Source: Bacteriovoracaceae bacterium | GTDB taxonomy: Bacteria; Bdellovibrionota; UBA1018 | Assembly (NCBI GenBank): GCA_947446835.1 | Contig: CANFHS010000161.1 | Coordinates: forward strand, 1 to 5,375 | Direction: 5' to 3' | DNA: 5,375 bases | Shown: positions 1 through 5,375 of the stretch, piece by piece | Numbering within the stretch: position 1 is the stretch's first letter | How the letters are laid out: every line of letters begins with the position of its first letter | Program-made: the position numbers and the translations under genes | The notes under the pieces: model-generated | The model's input: only the letters and a program-made list of their open reading frames with translations | The model's database searches: none | Told to the model about the DNA's origin: nothing

Positions 1-900
1 CGCGGCCCAGGCGTCCAGGATCTTGCCTTTGATTCCAGCCCCGAACCGCAAAGGCGCAAGCAATACCCGGTAGCGGGTCAGCAGTTCGCGCGCATCGCCG
101 CCCCAGGGGCCGTGGACCAGGAATCCGTCCCGTTCCGATTGAAGCTCCATGTCCTGCCGCGACGGATAAGCCCCGTACACATGCAGCTCAGCACCGGGCA
201 GCCGCTTGCGGATCTGGCTCCAAAGTGCGTCGCGCACCCAGCGAACGGAATCCCGGTTCGGGGCATGGCGGAAGTTCCCGATCATCACGAAGTGCCTGCG
301 CTCCTCGAAGGGACGCAAGCCCGAATCCAAAGGCTCAACCCCCCAGCGCAGCAGACCGACGCGTTCCTTTGGGAAACCGGGCAAGCTCCAAAGCAGGTCC
401 CGCTCAAACGACGACACCACGAACGAATGGTCGCAGCGCAGGATGGCCGCGGTTTCGCGGAAAAAGTCCCGCTGCCGGTCTCCCGTCAAGGCCTGGAGAA
501 GGACCTGCTGCGCATGCCCGGGGGCGTCTTCGCGGGCGCGCCTCAAGAAGTGGAGGTCGGTGGTGTCCAGAAGCCGCAGGGCGCGCGGGGCATTTTCGCG
601 CACGCGCCAGCCGAACTGTTCTTCGAGCATGAAGCGGTCAAAAACGACGACGGAAGGGTCGAGCTCCCTCAAAAAGACGTCGAAAGCCGGATCGTTGGGG
701 AGGAACTGGACGCACCGGACGCCCAGGGAGGCCTCCAGCTCGGCCCGGAAGGCCGTATCCTTCCCGGAGGCGTGCACCACCACCTGCCAATCCGGGCGAA
801 GCCGCCTCACCGAATCGATGAGAAAGCGCGTCCGGACGCCCGCGGCCGATGAGGTGGGCTCGGGCCAGATGGCGCAGGTGAAGAGAACGTTGAAAGCCAT
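1..900 (-). CDS. GT4-like (GT-B fold) glycosyltransferase, C-terminus cut by window edge
   Basis: Reading the reverse complement from the ATG at 900 gives 300 codons without a stop, still open at position 1. The start is fixed: the only in-frame codons between it and an upstream in-frame TAA (915-913) are not starts, and AAGG lies 10 bases before the ATG. The protein begins MAFNVLFTCAIWPEP and has no signal peptide, so it should be cytosolic. An N-terminal Rossmann-like half contains DTTDLHFLR (residues 112-120), a pattern I associate with this glycosyltransferase group. The C-terminal half starts near FVMIGNFRHAPNRDSVRW (204-221), continues with GAELHVYGAYPS (236-247), and reaches LAPLRFGAGIKGKILDAWAA (281-300), the donor-binding region of GT4-like enzymes. 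D296 sits where the second glutamate of the EX7E motif usually lies, and A288 where the first lies. By family it should move a sugar from a nucleotide-sugar to a glycan or lipid acceptor; the acceptor is unknown. Perhaps 60-100 residues are missing. Confidence 0.88.
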   Translation of the reverse strand, partial: MAFNVLFTCAIWPEPTSSAAGVRTRFLIDSVRRLRPDWQVVVHASGKDTAFRAELEASLGVRCVQFLPNDPAFDVFLRELDPSVVVFDRFMLEEQFGWRVRENAPRALRLLDTTDLHFLRRAREDAPGHAQQVLLQALTGDRQRDFFRETAAILRCDHSFVVSSFERDLLWSLPGFPKERVGLLRWGVEPLDSGLRPFEERRHFVMIGNFRHAPNRDSVRWVRDALWSQIRKRLPGAELHVYGAYPSRQDMELQSERDGFLVHGPWGGDARELLTRYRVLLAPLRFGAGIKGKILDAWAA

Positions 901-1060
901 GGTCCGGAGACCTTAGTCGACGCCCGGCCTCCCGGCCAGTGCCAAGGCCGGAGCCAGGGGCAAGTCCAACCGAATATCGTTTAAATAACAGGACAATATT
1001 TGACTAAAAAAATCGGAATTATTTTGGTGCTTATAGGGTCCTATTGGAGTAAAAAGCCTC
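901..1060. promoter_or_regulatory. divergent intergenic region, AT-rich near the ABC-F gene
   Basis: This gap separates the glycosyltransferase start (minus) from the ABC-F start (plus), so promoters for both should lie here. Positions 975-1035 are strikingly AT-rich against the surrounding GC-rich DNA. On the plus strand TTGACT (1000-1005) matches a sigma-70 -35 box, but the hexamer at 17 bases' spacing (TTTGGT, 1023-1028) is poor; TATAGG (1032-1037) is a better -10 but lies 26 bases away. I see no convincing minus-strand pair. The ABC-F ribosome binding site is GGAG at 1046-1049, 11 bases before its ATG. The region is likely regulatory, but no exact promoter is supported. Confidence 0.5.
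923..951. repeat. GC-rich hairpin with duplicated left arm upstream of glycosyltransferase gene
   Basis: CCGGCC (932-937) and GGCCGG (946-951) form a perfect 6-base-pair inverted repeat around an 8-base loop. The left arm is part of CCCGGCC, which occurs twice in direct repeat (923-929 and 931-937), so either copy could pair with the right arm. It lies 32-51 bases upstream of the glycosyltransferase ATG, possibly in its leader. It could be a leader structure or a protein-binding site, or chance in GC-rich DNA. There is no T-run, and a terminator between divergent genes would not be expected. Confidence 0.35.
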
Positions 1061-2671
1061 ATGATTACCGTAGCCGGACTGAGCCTGGGTTTTGGAAGCA
1101 GCAAGCTCTTTGACGACGTCAACATCAAGTTCGTGCCTGGGAACTGCTACGGCCTGATTGGCGCCAACGGGGCCGGGAAGTCGACCTTCCTGAAGATCCT
1201 GGCCGGGGACATCACTTCCCACAAGGGCACGGTCAACATCACCCCGGGCGAGCGGATCTCGTTTCTGCGCCAGGACCACTTCAGTTTCAACGACGTGCCG
1301 GTGCTGACCACCGTGATCCAGGGGCAGCCCCGCCTGAGCCAGGTGATCGCGGAAAAGGACGCCCTCTACGCCAAGCCTGATTTTTCGGAAGCCGACGGCG
1401 ACCGCGCGGGCGAACTGGAAATCCTTTTTGCCGACCTGCGCGGCTGGGAAGCCGATAGCGACGCAGGCGCCCTGCTGGAGGGTCTGGGCATCGGCACCGA
1501 GCTGCACGGAAAGCTGATGCGCGAGCTCAAGGACACGGAAAAGGTCAAGGTGCTGCTGGCCCGCGCCCTGTTCGGCCAACCCGACATCCTCCTGCTCGAC
1601 GAACCCACCAACCACCTGGACATCGATGCCATCCACTGGCTGGAAAACTTCCTGGCCGAGTACGACAAGACGGTCATCGTCGTGTCCCACGATCGCCATT
1701 TCCTGAACCAGGTCTGCACCCATATGGCCGACATCGACTTCGGCAGGATCCAGCTCTACACCGGCAACTACGACTTCTGGTACGAGTCCAGCCAGCTCGC
1801 CCTGCGGCAGAGCCAGGACAAGCTCAAGAAGAACACCGAAAAAGCGGAGGAGCTCAAGGCGTTCATCGCGCGCTTCAGTGCCAACGCGTCCAAGTCCAGG
1901 CAGGCCACTTCGCGCAAGAAGCAGCTGGAGAAGCTTTCGCTGGAAGAAATCAAGCCGTCGACCCGCCGCTACCCCTTCGTGGGCTTCAAGGCGGAACGCG
2001 AGGCCGGCGACAAGCTCCTGCAGGTCGAAAACCTTTCCAAGAAGGTGGATGGCAAGCAGGTGCTGGACCGGGTGAGCTTCACGCTCCGCAAGGGCGACAA
2101 GGCCGTATTCGTGGGCGACACCGACATCGCGGTCACGACCCTCTTTGACATCCTGATGGGCGAGATCGAGCCCGATTCAGGCAGCTTCAGCTGGGGCGTC
2201 ACCACCACCCGCTCGTACTTCCCCAAGGACAACAGCACCTATTTCAGCTCCAAGGAGCTGAACCTCATCGACTGGCTCAGGCAATACTCTCCGGACCAGA
2301 ACGAGAACTTTGTTCGGGGCTTCCTGGGCCGGATGCTGTTCTCCGGGGACGATGCAACCAAGAAGACCCACGTGCTTTCCGGCGGAGAACGCGTCCGCTG
2401 CATGCTGGCCAGGATGATGATGATCGACGCCAACGTGCTGCTGCTGGACGGCCCCACCAACCACCTGGACCTGGAGTCCATCACCTCGGTGAACAACGGG
2501 ATCATCAAGTTCCCGGGAACGGTGCTATTCTCTTCGCACGACCAGCAGTTCATCCAGACGGTCGCCAATCGGGTCATCGAAGTCGGTTCGGGCGGAGTCT
2601 CGGATTACGACCGCCCCTACGATGAATACCTGGCGACGAAAAAACCCAGCCTGGGCGTAGCGAGGGCGTGA
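1061..2671 (+). CDS. ybiT: ABC-F family ATPase of the YbiT/YkpA type with degenerate second ATPase domain
   Basis: This 536-residue protein (E. coli YbiT is about 530) has two fused ATP-binding cassettes and no membrane segment. ABC-F proteins bind the ribosome near the E site and act in translation; the exact YbiT role is not settled. NBD1 has Walker A GANGAGKST (34-42), Walker B with LLLDEPTNHLD (E181 catalytic) and switch H210. Its signature region (about 153-167, RELKDTEKVK) is not LSGGQ-like, as in E. coli YbiT. The interdomain linker (about 240-310) is charged and helical and includes ARFSANASKSRQATSRKKQ, well conserved with YbiT. NBD2 has an intact signature LSGGER (439-444) and H493, but its Walker A reads GDTDIAVTT (352-360, V358 in place of lysine) and Walker B reads LLLDGPTNHLD (G464 in place of glutamate). 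From memory, YkpA-like relatives already vary at these places. The ATG follows GGAG at 1046-1049. The TGA stop is followed after 2 bases by the next gene. Confidence 0.95.
   Translation: MITVAGLSLGFGSSKLFDDVNIKFVPGNCYGLIGANGAGKSTFLKILAGDITSHKGTVNITPGERISFLRQDHFSFNDVPVLTTVIQGQPRLSQVIAEKDALYAKPDFSEADGDRAGELEILFADLRGWEADSDAGALLEGLGIGTELHGKLMRELKDTEKVKVLLARALFGQPDILLLDEPTNHLDIDAIHWLENFLAEYDKTVIVVSHDRHFLNQVCTHMADIDFGRIQLYTGNYDFWYESSQLALRQSQDKLKKNTEKAEELKAFIARFSANASKSRQATSRKKQLEKLSLEEIKPSTRRYPFVGFKAEREAGDKLLQVENLSKKVDGKQVLDRVSFTLRKGDKAVFVGDTDIAVTTLFDILMGEIEPDSGSFSWGVTTTRSYFPKDNSTYFSSKELNLIDWLRQYSPDQNENFVRGFLGRMLFSGDDATKKTHVLSGGERVRCMLARMMMIDANVLLLDGPTNHLDLESITSVNNGIIKFPGTVLFSSHDQQFIQTVANRVIEVGSGGVSDYDRPYDEYLATKKPSLGVARA
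2662..2666 (+). promoter_or_regulatory. ribosome binding site inside ABC-F 3' end, decides start of next gene
   Basis: GAGGG here lies 7 bases before the ATG at 2674 but only 1 base before the alternative GTG at 2668. It therefore favours ATG 2674 as the true start of the exported protein. Because it sits within the last codons of the ABC-F gene, ribosomes terminating there would be well placed to restart, which suggests translational coupling. Confidence 0.65.
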
Positions 2672-2673
2672 CC

Positions 2674-3456
2674 ATGAACGGATCCAAAGCGGGACTTCTT
2701 CTTTTTGCGCTGTTCTTGAGCACCCTGAACCAGGCCCAGGCCAGCACCCTGCTGGTCGAGCAAGCCTCGCGCTGCCTGACCGAGCTCCACCACCTGGATG
2801 GCTTGAACCCCTTGGCCAGCCGGATCGACACGGACATGCAGTACGGCGAATTGGGCCAGGGCGCGTTCACGTTCCTGGATCTGGCCCGCGACGACCAGGG
2901 ACAGGTGGGCTTCCTGCACTACAATCCCCACCAACTGCCCGCTGCGGCGTTTTGCGCGCTGCCGGGAGGCATTCCGCGCGTGAAGCCGGTATACGCCCTG
3001 GTGGATACGATCATGGCCCGTCCGGCCGACCCGGCGCAGCACCTTCTTTCCACGACCGCGAACCTGCCGCGCATCCTGAAGGTCAACCCGGACGGCAAGA
3101 CCGAGCTGCTGGGACTGAAGGAGAAGATCAATTCCAAGGAGCTGCTGCGAGCCACCTGCCGGACCACGATCCGCCCGTTCATCTTTGCGGCCCTGAAGGC
3201 CCAGCTGGTCAGGGTCCTGGGAACGGTGGATCATGCCGTCCAGTCGATGCACCGGGACCCGACTGCCGAGGTCGACGGGGTGAATCGCCGGCACCTGCAG
3301 CTCAGCGGGGCGCTCCGCACCTGCTCGGTGATCCGGGACAAATCCGTGCAGGACGCCGTCCAGAAGGCCCAGAAAGCGCTTGAATCGGCTCGACCCCAGG
3401 TGAGCACGCTTCCCGCTTCGCAGCCCCACCCGGGCGGCGCAAGCCAGGCCGAGTAA
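2674..3456 (+). CDS. exported protein of unknown function with Sec signal peptide
   Basis: I do not recognise this 260-residue protein. The N-terminus is a textbook Sec signal: lysine at position 5, a hydrophobic core LLLFALFLSTL (8-18), and an AQA cleavage site giving a predicted cut after A23, with no lipobox cysteine. The mature chain of about 237 residues has four cysteines (C34, C94, C162, C217), enough for two disulfides, which fits a periplasmic or secreted location. No membrane span follows the signal. The middle (about 130-240) looks mainly helical and basic, and the last 20 residues (PQVSTLPASQPHPGGASQAE) look disordered. No catalytic motif is evident. The start at ATG 2674 is preferred over GTG 2668 because of ribosome binding site spacing; the GTG form would add two residues. 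It starts 2 bases after the ABC-F stop, so the two are almost certainly cotranscribed. That pairing of a cytosolic translation factor with an exported protein has no obvious functional reason. Confidence 0.85.
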   Translation: MNGSKAGLLLFALFLSTLNQAQASTLLVEQASRCLTELHHLDGLNPLASRIDTDMQYGELGQGAFTFLDLARDDQGQVGFLHYNPHQLPAAAFCALPGGIPRVKPVYALVDTIMARPADPAQHLLSTTANLPRILKVNPDGKTELLGLKEKINSKELLRATCRTTIRPFIFAALKAQLVRVLGTVDHAVQSMHRDPTAEVDGVNRRHLQLSGALRTCSVIRDKSVQDAVQKAQKALESARPQVSTLPASQPHPGGASQAE

Positions 3457-3462
3457 GGCCAA

Positions 3463-3478
3463 AGGCCCACTTGGGCCT
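3463..3478 (+). repeat. short perfect hairpin just after the exported-protein gene
   Basis: AGGCCCA (3463-3469) and TGGGCCT (3472-3478) are exact inverted repeats, realistically a 6-base-pair stem with a 4-base loop. It begins 6 bases after the TAA stop. Position and GC content resemble the stem of an intrinsic terminator, but what follows (GGGCTTTGC) lacks a T-run, so full termination is doubtful. It may attenuate, pause or protect the RNA 3' end between two genes on the same strand. The separate 10-base palindrome CTTTGCAAAG follows at 3482-3491. Confidence 0.4.
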
Positions 3479-3489
3479 GGGCTTTGCAA

Positions 3490-3525
3490 AGTCTCCAGGC
3501 TGCCAGGACTCCAGGATGGGAGACT
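3490..3525 (+). promoter_or_regulatory. inverted repeat covering the ribosome binding site of the membrane-protein gene
   Basis: AGTCTCC (3490-3496) is the exact reverse complement of GGAGACT (3519-3525). The right arm contains most of the Shine-Dalgarno sequence GGGAG (3518-3522) that serves the ATG at 3532, so folding would hide the ribosome binding site. The 22-base loop holds CCAGG repeats; with the first copy, which overlaps the left arm, CCAGG occurs three times at exact 8-base steps (3495, 3503, 3511). The left arm shares its first two bases with the palindrome CTTTGCAAAG (3482-3491), so the two structures could compete. Function is inferred from base pairing only. Confidence 0.35.
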
Positions 3526-3531
3526 CAAGCC

Positions 3532-4683
3532 ATGGGTGTGGTGCTCTTTCGGGGCGGACCGCTCGACTCGCTCCTGGAACGCCTGGGGCTGGGCGGCACC
3601 TCCAATCGTCAGATCGGCGCGCGGATCGCGTTCTGGGTCTCGATCACCTGGTTGCCGCTCCTGCTCCTCTCGACGGTGGCGCGACTGCGGGGCGTACCCA
3701 CCCCGTCCGTCTCCTTCCTGGCTGATTTTCCCGTTCACGTGCGGTTCCTGATCGCGCTGCCCGTCCTGATCGGTGCTGAACGGCACGTGCAGGGCCGGAT
3801 CTCCGAGACCTTGCCCATCCTGCTCGAACGGGAAATCCTTCCTGCGGATGTGCTGCCGCAGGTCCGCAGGTCCCAGACCGGGATCCACGCCCTGCGTGAC
3901 TCGAAGCTCGCCGAAGCCCTGCTCCTGCTCCTGGCCATCGGGGTCGTGGAGAGCCGGGTGCTTCTCGCGCTTCCCCCTACCGTCACCACGTGGCAGCTGT
4001 CCGGGGATTCCGCTTCGACCCTGGCGCGCCACTGGTACCAGGACTTCAGCCTGGTGGTTTACCACTTCCTGCTTCTGCGCTGGCTGTGGCGCTACGCGCT
4101 CTGGTGCGGCTTCCTGTTCCGTCTGGCGAGGCTCAGGCTCAACCTGAACAGCCACCACCCGGATCGCCTGGGTGGGCTTTCCTTCCTGCTGCTTCGCCAT
4201 GTGAGATTCGGCGTCATTGCCACGATGTTTTCGACGGTGGCGTCCGCCAACATCGCCGAGCTGGCGCTTTACAGCGACCGCCCGGTGTCATCATTCGAAA
4301 CCACCATCGCAGCCTACCTACTCCTGGTCACGAGTCTCTTCATGGGTCCCCTGCTGATGTTCAGCCCCAATCTGTCGCGCACCAAGCGGGAGGGCATGCA
4401 CCGCTACGGGAACCTGGCCACCCGGTACACGAACTTCTTTTTGGCCCGCTGGAGTCCTCAGGACGCCCAACAGGCGGAAACCCTGCTCGGCACTCCCGAC
4501 ATCCAGTCGTTGGGAGACCTGGGCGGAAGCTACGACCTGATGCGAAGGATGAGCACGTTGCTCATGAGCCGAAGGCAATTCATCAGCCTGATGACCTTTG
4601 CGGCAGGCCCCCTGACTCCCCTGATCTTGTTCGAGATCCCGCTGGTGGAGCTCCTCAAGAAGGTGGCCAGCACGTTCATCTGA
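3532..4683 (+). CDS. polytopic inner-membrane protein of an uncharacterised family
   Basis: This 383-residue protein has about six or seven hydrophobic segments: roughly 31-50, 67-82, 125-147, 172-197, 226-246, 258-278 and 350-372. A short N-terminal stretch before the first span has no cleavable signal. Between spans there are conserved-looking polar motifs: NSHHPDRLGGLSFL (206-219) after a basic RLARLRLN loop, and a long soluble segment (about 280-345) with MHRYGNLATRYTNFF (289-303) and LLGTPDIQSLGDLGGSYDLM (318-337). I recall similar HPDR-GGL and LGTPDIQSL-DLG motifs in hypothetical membrane proteins of other Gram-negative bacteria, but know no function. The motif-bearing loops are probably cytosolic. 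The start is ATG 3532 with GGGAG 9 bases upstream; an in-frame TTG at 3484 would add 16 residues but has no good ribosome binding site. It lies 75 bases after the exported-protein gene on the same strand and may share its transcript. Confidence 0.85.
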   Translation: MGVVLFRGGPLDSLLERLGLGGTSNRQIGARIAFWVSITWLPLLLLSTVARLRGVPTPSVSFLADFPVHVRFLIALPVLIGAERHVQGRISETLPILLEREILPADVLPQVRRSQTGIHALRDSKLAEALLLLLAIGVVESRVLLALPPTVTTWQLSGDSASTLARHWYQDFSLVVYHFLLLRWLWRYALWCGFLFRLARLRLNLNSHHPDRLGGLSFLLLRHVRFGVIATMFSTVASANIAELALYSDRPVSSFETTIAAYLLLVTSLFMGPLLMFSPNLSRTKREGMHRYGNLATRYTNFFLARWSPQDAQQAETLLGTPDIQSLGDLGGSYDLMRRMSTLLMSRRQFISLMTFAAGPLTPLILFEIPLVELLKKVASTFI

Positions 4684-4692
4684 GGGCCGCCG
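4684..4692. other. 9-base gap between convergent genes, no terminator seen
   Basis: Only 9 bases separate the two stop codons. The best nearby inverted repeat is GCCGC (4686-4690) with GCGGC (4701-4705), 5 base pairs around a 10-base loop, with no T-run on either side. Any terminator must lie inside the opposing coding sequence or depend on Rho, so the two transcripts probably overlap at their 3' ends. Confidence 0.4.
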
Positions 4693-5375
4693 TTACTTGC
4701 GCGGCTTGACCACCAGACGGCCGGCGGGCCGCACCACACGGGCACCCGGCTTCGCAGCCGGCTTCACGGCAGGCTTGGCATGCGCCGGTTCACTGGGCCA
4801 CTCGGCCGCCGTGTCCACCTTGGGACCCGCGGTCTTCTTGGCTTCCAGGCGGTGCAGCCTGGACACGAACGCCTCGTCGCGCTCGGTCACCAGATTGATG
4901 ACCAAGCCCTTGCGGCCGGCGCGCGCGGTGCGACCCACGCGGTGGATGTAGTTCTCCATCTGCTGGGGCAGGTGGTAGTTGATGACCCGGCCCACGTGTT
5001 CGACGTCCAGGCCACGGGAAGCCAGGTCGGTCGAGATGAGGAACTGGATCTTGCCTTCGCGGAACAGCTTCAGGTTCTTGCGTCGCTCCATCTTGTCCAT
5101 CTCACCCCGGTACACGGCGCTGGTGTGGCCGAGCTTCTTCATCTCGGAAGCCAGCTTGTCGCACTGTTCGCGGGTGTTGGTGAAGATCATCGTGCCGCCT
5201 TCGACCGTCGTGCCCAGCAGCTCCTCGAGGACCGGGAAGCGCTTCCCGTCGCGGACTTCGATGTTGCGGGTGGTGAGGCCCGGCACCACCTGGTGGCTGC
5301 CTTCGCTGCGGATCACCTCGGCCCTGGAGAACAGCCCCGTGATGAGCTCCTGGACCTTGGGCGAAACGGTGGCCG
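4693..5375 (-). CDS. DEAD-box ATP-dependent RNA helicase, C-terminal half; 5' end outside window
   Basis: Read on the reverse strand, the frame is open from the right edge to the TAA at 4695-4693, giving 226 residues. The first full codons encode Ala-Thr and the two bases before them are CG; a TCG serine would complete SAT, motif III of DEAD-box helicases, so the missing part should hold the Q motif, Walker A and DEAD box. Visible are motif IV TMIFTNTREQ (61-70), motif V with FLISTDLASRGLD (111-123) and motif VI YIHRVGRTARAGR (142-154), together a complete RecA-like domain 2. The usual HG ahead of motif V is RG here (YRGEMDKMERRK, 88-99). After about residue 180 comes a low-complexity tail rich in Ala, Pro, Lys and Arg with repeated KPA units, ending VVKPRK; such tails commonly bind RNA. 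By family it unwinds short RNA duplexes in ribosome assembly or RNA decay; an RhlE-like member is likely, the exact subgroup uncertain. It converges on the membrane-protein gene. Confidence 0.95.
   Translation of the reverse strand, partial: ATVSPKVQELITGLFSRAEVIRSEGSHQVVPGLTTRNIEVRDGKRFPVLEELLGTTVEGGTMIFTNTREQCDKLASEMKKLGHTSAVYRGEMDKMERRKNLKLFREGKIQFLISTDLASRGLDVEHVGRVINYHLPQQMENYIHRVGRTARAGRKGLVINLVTERDEAFVSRLHRLEAKKTAGPKVDTAAEWPSEPAHAKPAVKPAAKPGARVVRPAGRLVVKPRK

Noticed and set aside
112..916. Plus-strand open frames of 236-246 codons over the first 900 bases
   Set aside because: The minus strand encodes a recognisable glycosyltransferase with motifs along its whole length; the plus-strand translations are low-complexity shadows.
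1031..1723. 230-codon minus-strand frame opposite the ABC-F gene
   Set aside because: It lies wholly over conserved ABC-F motifs and the promoter region and has no recognisable domain.
3463..3491. Strong intrinsic terminator after the exported-protein gene
   Set aside because: The stem is good but no run of T follows, so only a weak structural element is supported.
3484..3531. TTG at 3484 as the start of the membrane protein
   Set aside because: It has no suitable ribosome binding site, lies inside the CTTTGCAAAG palindrome, and the ATG at 3532 has GGGAG at good spacing.
2617..4200. 527-codon open frame on the minus strand opposite the exported- and membrane-protein genes
   Set aside because: It is rich in Gln, Arg, Gly and Glu with no domain, and runs across two well-supported plus-strand genes and their spacer. 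Long antisense frames are common in GC-rich DNA because stop codons are rare there.
5314..5316. GTG at 5316 as the start of the helicase
   Set aside because: The same frame stays open to the window edge and encodes AT of motif III, so the gene continues beyond the window.
1..5375. CRISPR array, tRNA or rRNA gene, transposase, integrase or toxin-antitoxin pair
   Set aside because: No regularly spaced repeats, no RNA gene signatures and no such protein motifs were found on either strand.

Overview
This window comes from a high-GC bacterium, probably Gram-negative. The genes are GC-rich with GC-rich third positions, packed tightly, and rely on ordinary Shine-Dalgarno sites. The species cannot be fixed from the sequence. 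The ABC-F protein is of the YbiT/YkpA type found across Proteobacteria, Firmicutes and other phyla. The region looks like ordinary chromosome: no insertion sequence, phage gene, CRISPR array, tRNA or rRNA is visible.

There are five protein genes. (1) Positions 1-900, minus strand: the first 300 residues of a GT4-like glycosyltransferase that runs off the left edge. Its long open frame was recovered by reading the reverse complement. (2) Positions 901-1060: a divergent intergenic region with a GC-rich hairpin half and an AT-rich half that probably carries promoter(s). (3) Positions 1061-2671, plus: a two-domain ABC-F ATPase. (4) Positions 2674-3456, plus: a small protein of unknown function with a clear signal peptide, starting 2 bases after the ABC-F stop. 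(5) Positions 3532-4683, plus: a polytopic membrane protein of an uncharacterised family, 75 bases further on. (6) Positions 4693-5375, minus: the C-terminal half of a DEAD-box RNA helicase. It converges on the membrane-protein gene with 9 bases between stops, and the window ends inside its motif III.

The three plus-strand genes could be one transcription unit: a cytosolic ribosome-associated ATPase, an exported protein and a membrane protein. The tight coupling of the first two is clear; inclusion of the third is an inference. The helicase and glycosyltransferase are probably independent units.

The most notable point is the ABC-F ATPase. Its second nucleotide-binding domain has lost the Walker A lysine and the catalytic glutamate. 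The first domain lacks a standard signature motif. Both losses fall on the same composite ATP site, and the other site is intact. A second point is a hairpin that would cover the ribosome binding site of the membrane-protein gene. I see no convincing wholly new multi-gene system here.
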